From positions 186,001 through 250,000 of the forward strand of contig CAXKVF010000084.1 of the NCBI GenBank assembly GCA_964057225.1: a DNA stretch of 64,000 nt. The letters run 5' to 3'. The position numbers were made by a program, and so were the translations under genes. The notes under the pieces are model-generated. The model had not been told where the DNA came from, made no database searches, and was given only the letters and a program-made list of their open reading frames with translations. Of the stretch, positions 41,501-54,379 are shown in pieces. Source of the DNA: Auanema rhodensis. Taxonomy: Eukaryota > Nematoda > Chromadorea > Rhabditida > Rhabditidae. Each line of letters begins with the position of its first letter. Positions within the stretch are counted from its first letter, which is position 1.

Positions 41501-41711
41501 TTATCTTTCACGTGAAGCGAGTTACATACCAAGTGCACATCACGTGTACATTTAATTAGCATAAATTAAAGTTCACGTAAATTTCAAAGTCATGGTTACC
41601 ATGAACCAATATCAATAAAAATTTGTTTTTAGACTAATATGGACATGGGGAATCTAATTTTGAAAACCGCATCTCTTCATCTTTCACGTGAAGCGAGTTA
41701 CATACCAAGTG
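37488..41711. repeat. Tandem 12-mer HOR, 2112 bp x 2
   Basis: 37488-39599 and 39600-41711 are adjacent copies of 12 monomers. Marks 2112 bp apart: C159A (37646, 39758), C72T (37911, 40023), A128G (37967, 40079), and T143C at 38510/40622, 38686/40798 and 39214/41326. CAC monomers fall at the same places. Differences seen: near 37629, 40220 and 41422, plus T143C at 41678 only. The first copy overlaps the right copy of the 5808-bp duplication. Confidence 0.93.
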
Positions 41712-43823
41712 CACATCACGTGTACATTTAATTAGCATAAATTAAAGTTCACGTAAATTTCAAAGTCATGGTTACCATGAACCAATATCAATAAAAATTT
41801 GTTTTTAGACTAATATGGACATGGGGAATCTAATTTTGAAAACCGCATCTCTTCATCTTTCACGTGAAGCGAGTTACATACCAAGTGCACATCACGTGTA
41901 CATTTAATTAGCATAAATTAAAGTTCACGTAAATTTCAAAGTCATGGTTACCATGAACCAATATCAATAAAAATTTGTTTTTAGACTAATATGGACATGG
42001 GGAATCTAATTTTGAAAACCGCATCTCTTTATCTTTCACGTGAAGCGAGTTACATACCAAGTGCACATCACGTGTACATTTAATTAGCATAAATTAAAGT
42101 TCACGTAAATTTCAAAGTCATGGTTACCATGAACTAATATCAATAAAAATTTGTTTTTAGACTAATATGGACATGGGGAATCTAATTTTGAGAACCGCAT
42201 CTCTTTATCTTTCACGTGAAGCGAGTTACATACCAAGTGCACATCACGTGTACATTTAATTAGCATAAATTAAAGTTCACGTAAATTTCAAAGTCATGGT
42301 TACCATGAACCAATATCAATAAAAATTTGTTTTTAGACTAATATGGACATGGGGAATCTAATTTTGAAAACCGCATCTCTTCATCTTTCACGTGAAGCGA
42401 GTTACATACCAAGTGCACATCACGTGTACATTTAATTAGCATAAATTAAAGTTCACGTAAATTTCAAAGTCATGGTTACCATGCACCAATATCAATAAAA
42501 ATTTGTTTTTAGACTAATATGGACATGGGGAATCTAATTTTGAAAACCGCATCTCTTTATCTTTCACGTGAAGCGAGTTACATACCAAGTGCACATCACG
42601 TGTACATTTAATTAGCATAAATTAAAGTTCACGTAAATTTCAAAGTCATGGTTACCATGAACCAATATCAATAAAAATTTGTTTTTAGACTAATATGGAC
42701 ATGGGGAATCTAATTTTGAAAACCGCATCTCTTCATCTTTCACGTGAAGCGAGTTACATACCAAGTGCACATCACGTGTACATTTAATTAGCATAAATTA
42801 AAGTTCACGTAAATTTCAAAGTCATGGTTACCATGAACCAATATCAATAAAAATTTGTTTTTAGACTAATATGGACATGGGGAATCTAATTTTGAAAACC
42901 GCATCTCTTTATCTTTCACGTGAAGCGAGTTACATACCAAGTGCACATCACGTGTACATTTAATTAGCATAAATTAAAGTTCACGTAAATTTCAAAGTCA
43001 TGGTTACCATGAACCAATATCAATAAAAATTTGTTTTTAGACTAATATGGACATGGGGAATCTAATTTTGAAAACCGCATCTCTTTATCTTTCACGTGAA
43101 GCGAGTTACATACCAAGTGCACATCACGTGTACATTTAATTAGCATAAATTAAAGTTCACGTAAATTTCAAAGTCATGGTTACCATGAACCAATATCAAT
43201 AAAAATTTGTTTTTAGACTAATATGGACATGGGGAATCTAATTTTGAAAACCGCATCTCTTCATCTTTCACGTGAAGCGAGTTACATACCAAGTGCACTT
43301 CACGTGTACATTTAATTAGCATAAATTAAAGTTCACGTAAATTTCAAAGTCATGGTTACCATGAACCAATATCAATAAAAATTTGTTTTTAGACTAATAT
43401 GGACATGGGGAATCTAATTTTGAAAACCGCATCTCTTTATCTTTCACGTGAAGCGAGTTACATACCAAGTGCACATCACGTGTACATTTAATTAGCATAA
43501 ATTAAAGTTCACGTAAATTTCAAAGTCATGGTTACCATGAACTAATATCAATAAAAATTTGTTTTTAGACTAATATGGACATGGGGAATCTAATTTTGAG
43601 AACCGCATCTCTTTATCTTTCACGTGAAGCGAGTTACATACCAAGTGCACATCACGTGTACATTTAATTAGCATAAATTAAAGTTCACGTAAATTTCAAA
43701 GTCATGGTTACCATGAACCAATATCAATAAAAATTTGTTTTTAGACTAATATGGACATGGGGAATCTAATTTTGAAAACCGCATCTCTTCATCTTTCACG
43801 TGAAGCGAGTTACATACCAAGTG
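41712..43823. repeat. Four-monomer duplication at 1408-bp offset
   Basis: 41712-42415 and 43120-43823 match: T143C (41854, 43262), generic, C72T with A129G (42135/42192 and 43543/43600; TTTTGAGAACC), T143C (42382, 43790). C72T in this position also lies one 12-mer (2112 bp) after 40023, so the block descends from the preceding 12-mer, with A128G replaced by A129G next door. Confidence 0.75.
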
Positions 43824-44527
43824 CACATCACGTGTACATTTAATTAGCATAAATTAAAGTTCACGTAAATTTCAAAGTCATGGTTACCATGAACCAATAT
43901 CAATAAAAATTTGTTTTTAGACTAATATGGACATGGGGAATCTAATTTTGAAAACCGCATCTCTTCATCTTTCACGTGAAGCGAGTTACATACCAAGTGC
44001 ACATCACGTGTACATTTAATTAGCATAAATTAAAGTTCACGTAAAATTCAAAGTCATGGTTACCATGAACCAATATCAATAAAAATTTGTTTTTAGACTA
44101 ATATGGACATGGGGAATCTAATTTTGAAAACCGCATCTCTTTATCTTTCACGTGAAGCGAGTTACATACCAAGTGCACATCACGTGTACATTTAATTAGC
44201 ATAAATTAAAGTTCACGTAAATTTCAAAGTCATGGTTACCATGAACCAATATCAATAAAAATTTGTTTTTAGACTAATATGGACATGGGGAATCTAATTT
44301 TAAAAACCGCATCTCTTTATCTTTCACGTGAAGCGAGTTACATACCAAGTGCACATCACGTGTACATTTAATTAGCATAAATTAAAGTTCACGTAAATTT
44401 CAAAGTCATGGTTACCATGCACCAATATCAATAAAAATTTGTTTTTAGACTAATATGGACATGGGGAATCTAATTTTGAAAACCGCATCTCTTTATCTTT
44501 CACGTGAAGCGAGTTACATACCAAGTG
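43824..44527. repeat. Satellite monomers between HOR blocks
   Basis: Four monomers: AAC with T143C (about 43966), AAC with T47A (about 44046), AAC with G127A (44302) and CAC. T47A here is on an AAC background, unlike the left half of the window. Confidence 0.8.
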
Positions 44528-47500
44528 CACATCACGTGTACATTTAATTAGCATAAATTAAAGTTCACGTAAATTTCAAAGTCATGGTTACCATGAACCA
44601 ATATCAATAAAAATTTGTTTTTAGACTAATATGGACATGGGGAATCTAATTTTGAAAACCGCATTTCTTTATCTTTCACGTGAAGCGAGTTACATACCAA
44701 GTGCACATCACGTGTACATTTAATTAGCATAAATTAAAGTTCACGTAAAATTCAAAGTCATGGTTACCATGAACCAATATCAATAAAAATTTGTTTTTAG
44801 ACTAATATGGACATGGGGAATCTAATTTTGAAAACCGCATCTCTTTATCTTTCACGTGAAGCGAGTTACATACCAAGTGCACATCACGTGTACATTTAAT
44901 TAGCATAAATTAAAGTTCACGTAAATTTCAAAGTCATGGTTACCATGAAGCAATATCAATAAAAATTTGTTTTTAGACTAATATGGACATGGGGATTCTA
45001 ATTTTGAAAACCGCATCTCTTCATCTTTCACGTGAAGCGAGTTACATACCAAGTGCACATCACGTGTACATTTAATTAGCATAAATTAAAGTTCACGTAA
45101 ATTTCAAAGTCATGGTTACCATGAAGCAATATCAATAAAAATTTGTTTTTAGACTAATATGGACATGGGGATTCTAATTTTGAAAACCGCATCTCTTTAT
45201 CTTTCACGTGAAGCGAGTTACATACCAAGTGCACATCACGTGTACATTTAATTAGCATAAATTAAAGTTCACGTAAATTTCAAAGTCATGGTTACCATGC
45301 ACCAATATCAATAAAAATTTGTTTTTAGACTAATATGGACATGGGGAATCTAATTTTGAAAACCGCATCTCTTTATCTTTCACGTGAAGCGAGTTACATA
45401 CCAAGTGCACATCACGTGTACATTTAATTAGCATAAATTAAAGTTCACGTAAATTTCAAAGTCATGGTTACCATGAACCAATATCAATAAAAATTTGTTT
45501 TTAGACTAATATGGACATGGGGAATCTAATTTTAAAAACCGCATCTCTTTATCTTTCACGTGAAGCGAGTTACATACCAAGTGCACATCACGTGTACATT
45601 TAATTAGCATAAATTAAAGTTCACGTAAATTTCAAAGTCATGGTTACCATGAACCAATATCAATAAAAATTTGTTTTTAGACTAATATGGACATGGGGAA
45701 TCTAAATTTGAAAACCGCATCTCTTTATCTTTCACGTGAAGCGAGTTACATACCAAGTGCACATCACGTGTACATTTAATTAGCATAAATTAAAGTTCAC
45801 GTAAATTTCAAAGTCATGGTTACCATGAAGCAATATCAATAACAATTTGTTTTTAGACTAATATTGACATGAGGATTCTAATTTTGAAAACCGCATCTCT
45901 TTATCTTTCACGTGAAGCGAGTTACATACCAAGTGCACATCACGTGTACATTTAATTAGCATAAATTAAAGTTCACGTAAATTTCAAAGTCATGGTTACC
46001 ATGAAGCAATATCAATAACAATTTGTTTTTAGACTAATATGGACATGAGGATTCTAATTTTGAAAACCGCATCTCTTTATCTTTCACGTGAAGCGAGTTA
46101 CATACCAAGTGCACATCACGTGTACATTTAATTAGCATAAATTAAAGTTCACGTAAATTTCAAAGTCATGGTTACCATGAAGCAATATCAATAACAATTT
46201 GTTTTTAGACTAATATGGACATGAGGATTCTAATTTTGAAAACCGCATCTCTTTATCTTTCACGTGAAGCGAGTTACATACCAAGTGCACATCACGTGTA
46301 CATTTAATTAGCATAAATTAAAGTTCACGTAAATTTCAAAGTCATGGTTACCATGAAGCAATATCAATAAAAATTTGTTTTTAGACTAATATGGACATGG
46401 GGATTCTAATTTTGAAAACCGCATCTCTTTATCTTTCACGTGAAGCGAGTTACATACCAAGTGCACATCACGTGTACATTTAATTAGCATAAATTAAAGT
46501 TCACGTAAATTTCAAAGTCATGGTTACCATGAAGCAATATCAATAAAAATTTGTTTTTAAACTAATATGGACATGGGGATTCTAATTTTGAAAACCGCAT
46601 CTCTTTATCTTTCACGTGAAGCGAGTTACATACCAAGTGCACATCACGTGTACATTTAATTAGCATAAATTAAAGTTCACGTAAATTTCAAAGTCATGGT
46701 TACCATGAACCAATATCAATAAAAATTTGTTTTTAGACTAATATGGACATGGGGAATCTAATTTTGAAAACCGCATTTCTTTATCTTTCACGTGAAGCGA
46801 GTTACATACCAAGTGCACATCACGTGTACATTTAATTAGCATAAATTAAAGTTCACGTAAAATTCAAAGTCATGGTTACCATGAACCAATATCAATAAAA
46901 ATTTGTTTTTAGACTAATATGGACATGGGGAATCTAATTTTGAAAACCGCATCTCTTTATCTTTCACGTGAAGCGAGTTACATACCAAGTGCACATCACG
47001 TGTACATTTAATTAGCATAAATTAAAGTTCACGTAAATTTCAAAGTCATGGTTACCATGAAGCAATATCAATAAAAATTTGTTTTTAGACTAATATGGAC
47101 ATGGGGATTCTAATTTTGAAAACCGCATCTCTTTATCTTTCACGTGAAGCGAGTTACATACCAAGTGCACATCACGTGTACATTTAATTAGCATAAATTA
47201 AAGTTCACGTAAATTTCAAAGTCATGGTTACCATGAAGCAATATCAATAAAAATTTGTTTTTAGACTAATATGGACATGGGGATTCTAATTTTGAAAACC
47301 GCATCTCTTTATCTTTCACGTGAAGCGAGTTACATACCAAGTGCACATCACGTGTACATTTAATTAGCATAAATTAAAGTTCACGTAAATTTCAAAGTCA
47401 TGGTTACCATGCACCAATATCAATAAAAATTTGTTTTTAGACTAATATGGACATGGGGAATCTAATTTTGAAAACCGCATCTCTTTATCTTTCACGTGAA

Positions 47501-47695
47501 GCGAGTTACATACCAAGTGCACATCACGTGTACATTTAATTAGCATAAATTAAAGTTCACGTAAATTTCAAAGTCATGGTTACCATGAACCAATATCAAT
47601 AAAAATTTGTTTTTAGACTAATATGGACATGGGGAATCTAATTTTAAAAACCGCATCTCTTTATCTTTCACGTGAAGCGAGTTACATACCAAGTG
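44528..47695. repeat. Six-monomer duplication at 2112-bp offset
   Basis: 44528-45583 and 46640-47695 share C138T (44665, 46777; GCATTTC), T47A with AAC (44750, 46862), A117T with AAG twice (44996 and about 45172; 47108 and about 47284), CAC, then AAC with G127A (45534, 47646). The first A117T monomer has T143C only in the left copy. Confidence 0.85.
45760..46287. repeat. Three consecutive near-identical variant monomers
   Basis: Three adjacent AAG monomers (starting 45760, 45936, 46112) share A84C (ATAACAATTTG), G113A (CATGAGG) and A117T. The first has an extra change near 45866 (ATATTGAC). The next two (46288, 46464) have A117T but not A84C or G113A. This is amplification of one monomer, not of an HOR. 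Confidence 0.85.
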
Positions 47696-48575
47696 CACAT
47701 CACGTGTACATTTAATTAGCATAAATTAAAGTTCACGTAAATTTCAAAGTCATGGTTACCATAAACCAATATCAATGAAAATTTGTTTTTAGACTAATAT
47801 GGACATGGGGAATCTAATTTTGAAAACCGCATTTCTTTATCTTTCACGTGAAGCGAGTTACATACCAAGTGCACATCACGTGTACATTTAATTAGCATAA
47901 ATTAAAGTTCACGTAAATTTCAAAGTCATGGTTACCATGAACCAATATCAATAAAAATTTGTTTTTAGACTAATATGGACATGGGGAATCTAATTTTGAA
48001 AACCGCATCTCTTTATCTTTCACGTGAAGCGAGTTACATACCAAGTGCACATCACGTGTACATTTAATTAGCATAAATTAAAGTTCACGTAAATTTCAAA
48101 GTCATGGTTACCATGAACCAATATCAATAAAAATTTGTTTTTAGACTGATATGGACATGGGGAATCTAATTTCGAAAACCGCATCTCTTTATCTTTCACG
48201 TGAAGCGAGTTACATACCAAGTGCACATCACGTGTACATTTAATTAGCATAAATTAAAGTTCACGTAAATTTCAAAGTCATGGTTACCATGAAGCAATAT
48301 CAATAAAAATTTGTTTTTAGACTAATATGGACATGGGGAATCTAATTTTGAAAACCGCATCTCTTTATCTTTCACGTGAAGCGAGTTACATACCTAGTGC
48401 ACATCACGTGTACATTTAATTAGCATAAATTAAAGTTCACGTAAATTTCAAAGTCATGGTTACCATGAACCAATATTAATAAAAATTTGTTTTTAGACTA
48501 ATATGGACATGGGGAATCTAATTTTGAAAACCGCATCTCTTTATCTTTCACGTGAAGCGAGTTACATACCAAGTG

Positions 48576-48750
48576 CACATCACGTGTACATTTAATTAGC
48601 ATAAATTAAAGTTCACGTAAATTTCAAAGTCATGGTTACCATGAAGCAATATCAATAAAAATTTCTTTTAGACTAATATGGACATGGGGAATCTAATTTT
48701 GAAAACCGCATCTCTTTATCTTTCACGTGAAGCGAGTTACATACCAAGTG
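48576..48750. repeat. 175-bp monomer, lineage copy 1
   Basis: TTTGTTTTTAG is read as TTTCTTTTAG: G90C plus loss of one T (C at 48665), AAG type. This is the first of four copies with the same double change, which marks one descent lineage. Confidence 0.93.
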
Positions 48751-50158
48751 CACATCACGTGTACATTTAATTAGCATAAATTAAAGTTCACGTAAATTTC
48801 AAAGTCATGGTTACCATGAACCAATATCAATAAAAATTTGTTTTTAGACTAATATGGACATGGGAAATCTAATTTTGAAAACCGCATCTCTTTATCTTTC
48901 ACGTGAAGCGAGTTACATACCAAGTGCACATCACGTGTACATTTAATTAGCATAAATTAAAGTTCACGTAAATTTCAAAGTCATGGTTACCATGAAGCAA
49001 TATCAATAAAAATTTGTTTTTAGACTAATATGGACATGGGGAATCTAATTTTGAAAACCGCATCTCTTTATCTTTCACGTGAAGCGAGTTACATACCAAG
49101 TGCACATCACGTGTACATTTAATTAGCATAAATTAAAGTTCACGTAAATTTCAAAGTCATGGTTACCATGCACCAATATCAATAAAAATTTGTTTTTAGA
49201 CTAATATGGACATGGGGGATCTAATTTTGAAAACCGCATCTCTTTATCTTTCACGTGAAGCGAGTTACATACCAAGTGCACATCACGTGTACATTTAATT
49301 AGCATAAATTAAAGTTCACGTAAATTTCAAAGTCATGGTTACCATGAAGCAATATCAATAAAAATTTGTTTTTAGACTAATATGGACATGGGGATTCTAA
49401 TTTTGAAAACCGCATCTCTTTATCTTTCACGTGAAGCGAGTTACATACCAAGTGCACATCACGTGTACATTTAATTAGCATAAATTAAAGTTCACGTAAA
49501 TTTCAAAGTCATGGTTACCATGAAGCAATATCAATAAAAATTTGTTTTTAGACTAATATGGACATGGGGATTCTAATTTTGAAAACCGCATCTCTTTATC
49601 TTTCACGTGAAGCGAGTTACATACCAAGTGCACATCACGTGTACATTTAATTAGCATAAATTAAAGTTCACGTAAATTTCAAAGTCATGGTTACCATGCA
49701 CCAATATCAATAAAAATTTGTTTTTAGACTGATATGGACATGGGGAATCTAATTTCGAAAACCGCATCTCTTTATCTTTCACGTGAAGCGAGTTACATAC
49801 CAAGTGCACATCACGTGTACATTTAATTAGCATAAATTAAAGTTCACGTAAATTTCAAAGTCATGGTTACCATGAAGCAATATCAATAAAAATTTGTTTT
49901 TAGACTAATATGGACATGGGGAATCTAATTTTGAAAACCGCATCTCTTTATCTTTCACGTGAAGCGAGTTACATACCTAGTGCACATCACGTGTACATTT
50001 AATTAGCATAAATTAAAGTTCACGTAAATTTCAAAGTCATGGTTACCATGAACCAATATTAATAAAAATTTGTTTTTAGACTAATATGGACATGGGGAAT
50101 CTAATTTTGAAAACCGCATCTCGTTATCTTTCACGTGAAGCGAGTTACATACCAAGTG

Positions 50159-50333
50159 CACATCACGTGTACATTTAATTAGCATAAATTAAAGTTCACG
50201 TAAATTTCAAAGTCATGGTTACCATGAAGCAATATCAATAAAAATTTCTTTTAGACTAATATGGACATGGGGAATCTAATTTTGAAAACCGCATCTCTTT
50301 ATCTTTCACGTGAAGCGAGTTACATACCAAGTG
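50159..50333. repeat. 175-bp monomer, lineage copy 2
   Basis: Same G90C and one-T deletion (C at 50248), AAG type. It lies 1583 bp after the first, inside the first copy of the 879-bp tandem pentamer. Confidence 0.93.
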
Positions 50334-51037
50334 CACATCACGTGTACATTTAATTAGCATAAATTAAAGTTCACGTAAATTTCAAAGTCATGGTTACCAT
50401 GAACCAATATCAATAAAAATTTGTTTTTAGACTAATATGGACATGGGAAATCTAATTTTGAAAACCGCATCTCTTTATCTTTCACGTGAAGCGAGTTACA
50501 TACCAAGTGCACATCACGTGTACATTTAATTAGCATAAATTAAAGTTCACGTAAATTTCAAAGTCATGGTTACCATGAAGCAATATCAATAAAAATTTGT
50601 TTTTAGACTAATATGGACATGGGGAATCTAATTTTGAAAACCGCATCTCTTTATCTTTCACGTGAAGCGAGTTACATACCAAGTGCACATCACGTGTACA
50701 TTTAATTAGCATAAATTAAAGTTCACGTAAATTTCAAAGTCATGGTTACCATGAAGCAATATCAATAAAAATTTGTTTTTAGACTAATATGGACATGGGG
50801 AATCTAATTTTGAAAACCGCATCTCTTTATCTTTCACGTGAAGCGAGTTACATACCTAGTGCACATCACGTGTACATTTAATTAGCATAAATTAAAGTTC
50901 ACGTAAATTTCAAAGTCATGGTTACCATGAACCAATATTAATAAAAATTTGTTTTTAGACTAATATGGACATGGGGAATCTAATTTTGAAAACCGCATCT
51001 CGTTATCTTTCACGTGAAGCGAGTTACATACCAAGTG

Positions 51038-51212
51038 CACATCACGTGTACATTTAATTAGCATAAATTAAAGTTCACGTAAATTTCAAAGTCATGGTTA
51101 CCATGAAGCAATATCAATAAAAATTTCTTTTAGACTAATATGGACATGGGGAATCTAATTTTGAAAACCGCATCTCTTTATCTTTCACGTGAAGCGAGTT
51201 ACATACCAAGTG
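51038..51212. repeat. 175-bp monomer, lineage copy 3
   Basis: Same G90C and one-T deletion (C at 51127), AAG type. It lies 879 bp after copy 2, in the second copy of the tandem pentamer. Confidence 0.93.
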
Positions 51213-52972
51213 CACATCACGTGTACATTTAATTAGCATAAATTAAAGTTCACGTAAATTTCAAAGTCATGGTTACCATGAACCAATATCAATAAAAATT
51301 TGTTTTTAGACTAATATGGACATGGGAAATCTAATTTTGAAAACCGCATCTCTTTATCTTTCACGTGAAGCGAGTTACATACCAAGTGCACATCACGTGT
51401 ACATTTAATTAGCATAAATTAAAGTTCACGTAAATTTCAAAGTCATGGTTACCATGAAGCAATATCAATAAAAATTTGTTTTTAGACTAATATGGACATG
51501 GGGAATCTAATTTTGAAAACCGCATCTCTTTATCTTTCACGTGAAGCGAGTTACATACCAAGTGCACATCACGTGTACATTTAATTAGCATAAATTAAAG
51601 TTCACGTAAATTTCAAAGTCATGGTTACCATGAAGCAATATCAATAAAAATTTGTTTTTAGACTAATATGGACATGGGGATTCTAATTTTGAAAACCGCA
51701 TCTCTTTATCTTTCACGTGAAGCGAGTTACATACCAAGTGCACATCACGTGTACATTTAATTAGCATAAATTAAAGTTCACGTAAATTTCAAAGTCATGG
51801 TTACCATGAAGCAATATCAATAAAAATTTGTTTTTAGACTAATATGGACATGGGGATTCTAATTTTGAAAACCGCATCTCTTTATCTTTCACGTGAAGCG
51901 AGTTACATACCAAGTGCACATCACGTGTACATTTAATTAGCATAAATTAAAGTTCACGTAAATTTCAAAGTCATGGTTACCATGCACCAATATCAATAAA
52001 AATTTGTTTTTAGACTAATATGGACATGGGGGATCTAATTTTGAAAACCGCATCTCTTTATCTTTCACGTGAAGCGAGTTACATACCAAGTGCACATCAC
52101 GTGTACATTTAATTAGCATAAATTAAAGTTCACGTAAATTTCAAAGTCATGGTTACCATGAAGCAATATCAATAAAAATTTGTTTTTAGACTAATATGGA
52201 CATGGGGATTCTAATTTTGAAAACCGCATCTCTTTATCTTTCACGTGAAGCGAGTTACATACCAAGTGCACATCACGTGTACATTTAATTAGCATAAATT
52301 AAAGTTCACGTAAATTTCAAAGTCATGGTTACCATGAAGCAATATCAATAAAAATTTGTTTTTAGACTAATATGGACATGGGGATTCTAATTTTGAAAAC
52401 CGCATCTCTTTATCTTTCACGTGAAGCGAGTTACATACCAAGTGCACATCACGTGTACATTTAATTAGCATAAATTAAAGTTCACGTAAATTTCAAAGTC
52501 ATGGTTACCATGCACCAATATCAATAAAAATTTGTTATTAGACTAATATGGACATGGGGAATTTAATTTTGAAAACCGCATCTCTTTATCTTTCACGTGA
52601 AGCGAGTTACATACCTAGTGCACATCACGTGTACATTTAATTAGCATAAATTAAAGTTCACGTAAATTTCAAAGTCATGGTTACCATGAACCAATATCAA
52701 TAAAAATTTGTTTTTAGACTAATATGGACATGGGGAATCTAATTTTGAAAACCGCATCTCTTTATCTTTCACGTGAAGCGAGTTACATACCAAGTGCACA
52801 TCACGTGTACATTTAATTAGCATAAATTAAAGTTCACGTAAATTTCAAAGTCATGGTTACCATGAACCAATATCAATAAAAATTTGTTTTTAGACTAATA
52901 TGGACATGGGAAATCTAATTTTGAAAACCGCATCTCTTTATCTTTCACGTGAAGCGAGTTACATACCAAGTG

Positions 52973-53147
52973 CACATCACGTGTACATTTAATTAGCATA
53001 AATTAAAGTTCACGTAAATTTCAAAGTCATGGTTACCATGAAGCAATATCAATAAAAATTTCTTTTAGACTAATATGGACATGGGGAATCTAATTTTGAA
53101 AACCGCATCTCTTTATCTTTCACGTGAAGCGAGTTACATACCAAGTG
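52973..53147. repeat. 175-bp monomer, lineage copy 4
   Basis: Same G90C and one-T deletion (C at 53062), AAG type. It is 1935 bp (11 x 176 minus 1) after copy 3. The next monomer (53148) has AAC with G115A, as after the other copies, but here the preceding monomer also has G115A. It is also the last AAG monomer I see in the window. Confidence 0.93.
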
Positions 53148-54379
53148 CACATCACGTGTACATTTAATTAGCATAAATTAAAGTTCACGTAAATTTCAAA
53201 GTCATGGTTACCATGAACCAATATCAATAAAAATTTGTTTTTAGACTAATATGGACATGGGAAATCTAATTTTGAAAACCGCATCTCTTTATCTTTCACG
53301 TGAAGCGAGTTACATACCAAGTGCACATCACGTGTACATTTAATTAGCATAAATTAAAGTTCACGTAAATTTCAAAGTCATGGTTACCATGAACCAATAT
53401 CAATAAAAATTTGTTTTTAGACTAATATGGACATGGGGAATCTAATTTTGAAAACCGCATCTCTTTATCTTTCACGTGAAGCGAGTTACATACCAAGTGC
53501 ACATCACGTATACATTTAATTAGCATAAATTAAAGTTCACGTAAATTTCAAAGTCATGGTTACCATGAACCAATATCAATAAAAATTTGTTTTTAGACTA
53601 ATATGGACATGGGGAATCTAATTTTGAAAACCGCATCTCTTTATCTTTCACGTGAAGCGAGTTACATACCAAGTGCACATCACGTGTACATTTAATTAGC
53701 ATAAATTAAAGTTCACGTAAATTTCAAAGTCATGGTTACCATGCACCAATATCAATAAAAATTTGTTTTTAGACTAATATGGACATGGGGAATCTAATTT
53801 TGAAAACCGCATCTCTTCATCTTTCACGTGAAGCGAGTTACATACCAAGTGCACATCACGTGTACATTTAATTAGCATAAATTAAAGTTCACGTAAATTT
53901 CAAAGTCATGGTTACCATGCACCAATATCAATAAAAATTTGTTTTTAGACTAATATGGACATGGGGAATCTAATTTTGAAAACCGCATCTCTTTATCTTT
54001 CACGTGAAGCGAGTTACATATCAAGTGCACATCACGTGTACATTTAATTAGCATAAATTAAAGTTCACGTAAATTTCAAAGTCATGGTTACCATGAACCA
54101 ATATCAATAAAAATTTGTTTTTAGACTAATATGGACATGGGGAATCTAATTTTGAAAACCGCATCTCTTCATCTTTCACGTGAAGCGAGTTACATACCAA
54201 GTGCACATCACGTGTACATTTAATTAGCATAAATTAAAGTTCACGTAAATTTCAAAGTCATGGTTACCATGCACCAATATCAATAAAAATTTGTTTTTAG
54301 ACTAATATGGACATGGGGAATCTAATTTTGAAAACCGCATCTCTTCATCTTTCACGTGAAGCGAGTTACATACCAAGTG
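53148..54379. repeat. Satellite monomers between HOR blocks
   Basis: Seven monomers: AAC with G115A, AAC, AAC with G11A (53510), CAC with T143C, CAC with a private change near 54021 (CATATCAAG), AAC with T143C, CAC with T143C. Nothing but satellite. Confidence 0.8.

Larger units (their letters stand above)
48048..50685. repeat. Six-monomer duplication at 1583-bp offset
   Basis: 48048-49102 and 49631-50685 match at 9 x 176 minus 1 bp. Marks: A101G with T126C (48148, 49731; GACTGATATGG and TTTCGAAAACC), A172T (48395, 49978; CATACCTAGTG), C78T (48477, 50060), the 175-bp monomer (48576, 50159), G115A, and AAG. The first monomers differ in triplet (AAC, CAC). T141G (50123) is present only in the second copy, so it arose after this duplication. 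Confidence 0.9.
49807..51564. repeat. Tandem pentamer, 879 bp x 2
   Basis: 49807-50685 and 50686-51564 are adjacent copies of four 176-bp monomers and one 175-bp monomer. They share A172T, C78T, T141G (50123, 51002; TCTCGTTATC), the short monomer (50159, 51038), G115A and AAG. T141G is in both copies but not in the older copy at 48400, so this tandem duplication came after the 1583-bp one. Confidence 0.93.
49103..52444. repeat. Three-monomer duplication at 2814-bp offset
   Basis: 49103-49630 and 51917-52444 share CAC with A116G (49218, 52032; CATGGGGGATC), then two AAG monomers with A117T. The offset is 16 x 176 minus 2, as expected with two short monomers between them. AAG A117T monomers also precede the right copy at 51565 and 51741. 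Confidence 0.8.

Noticed and set aside
48068-48250. 60-codon open frame on the minus strand
   Set aside because: It is satellite read through by chance. A101G turns an in-frame TAG (minus strand, opposite GACTAATATGG) into CAG; the other change nearby (T126C) is silent in that frame. The frame covers just over one monomer, 176 is not a multiple of 3, and nothing suggests translation.
49651-49833. Second identical 60-codon open frame on the minus strand
   Set aside because: It is the copy of the previous frame made by the 1583-bp duplication of the A101G/T126C monomer. Its identity reflects satellite duplication, not conservation of a protein.
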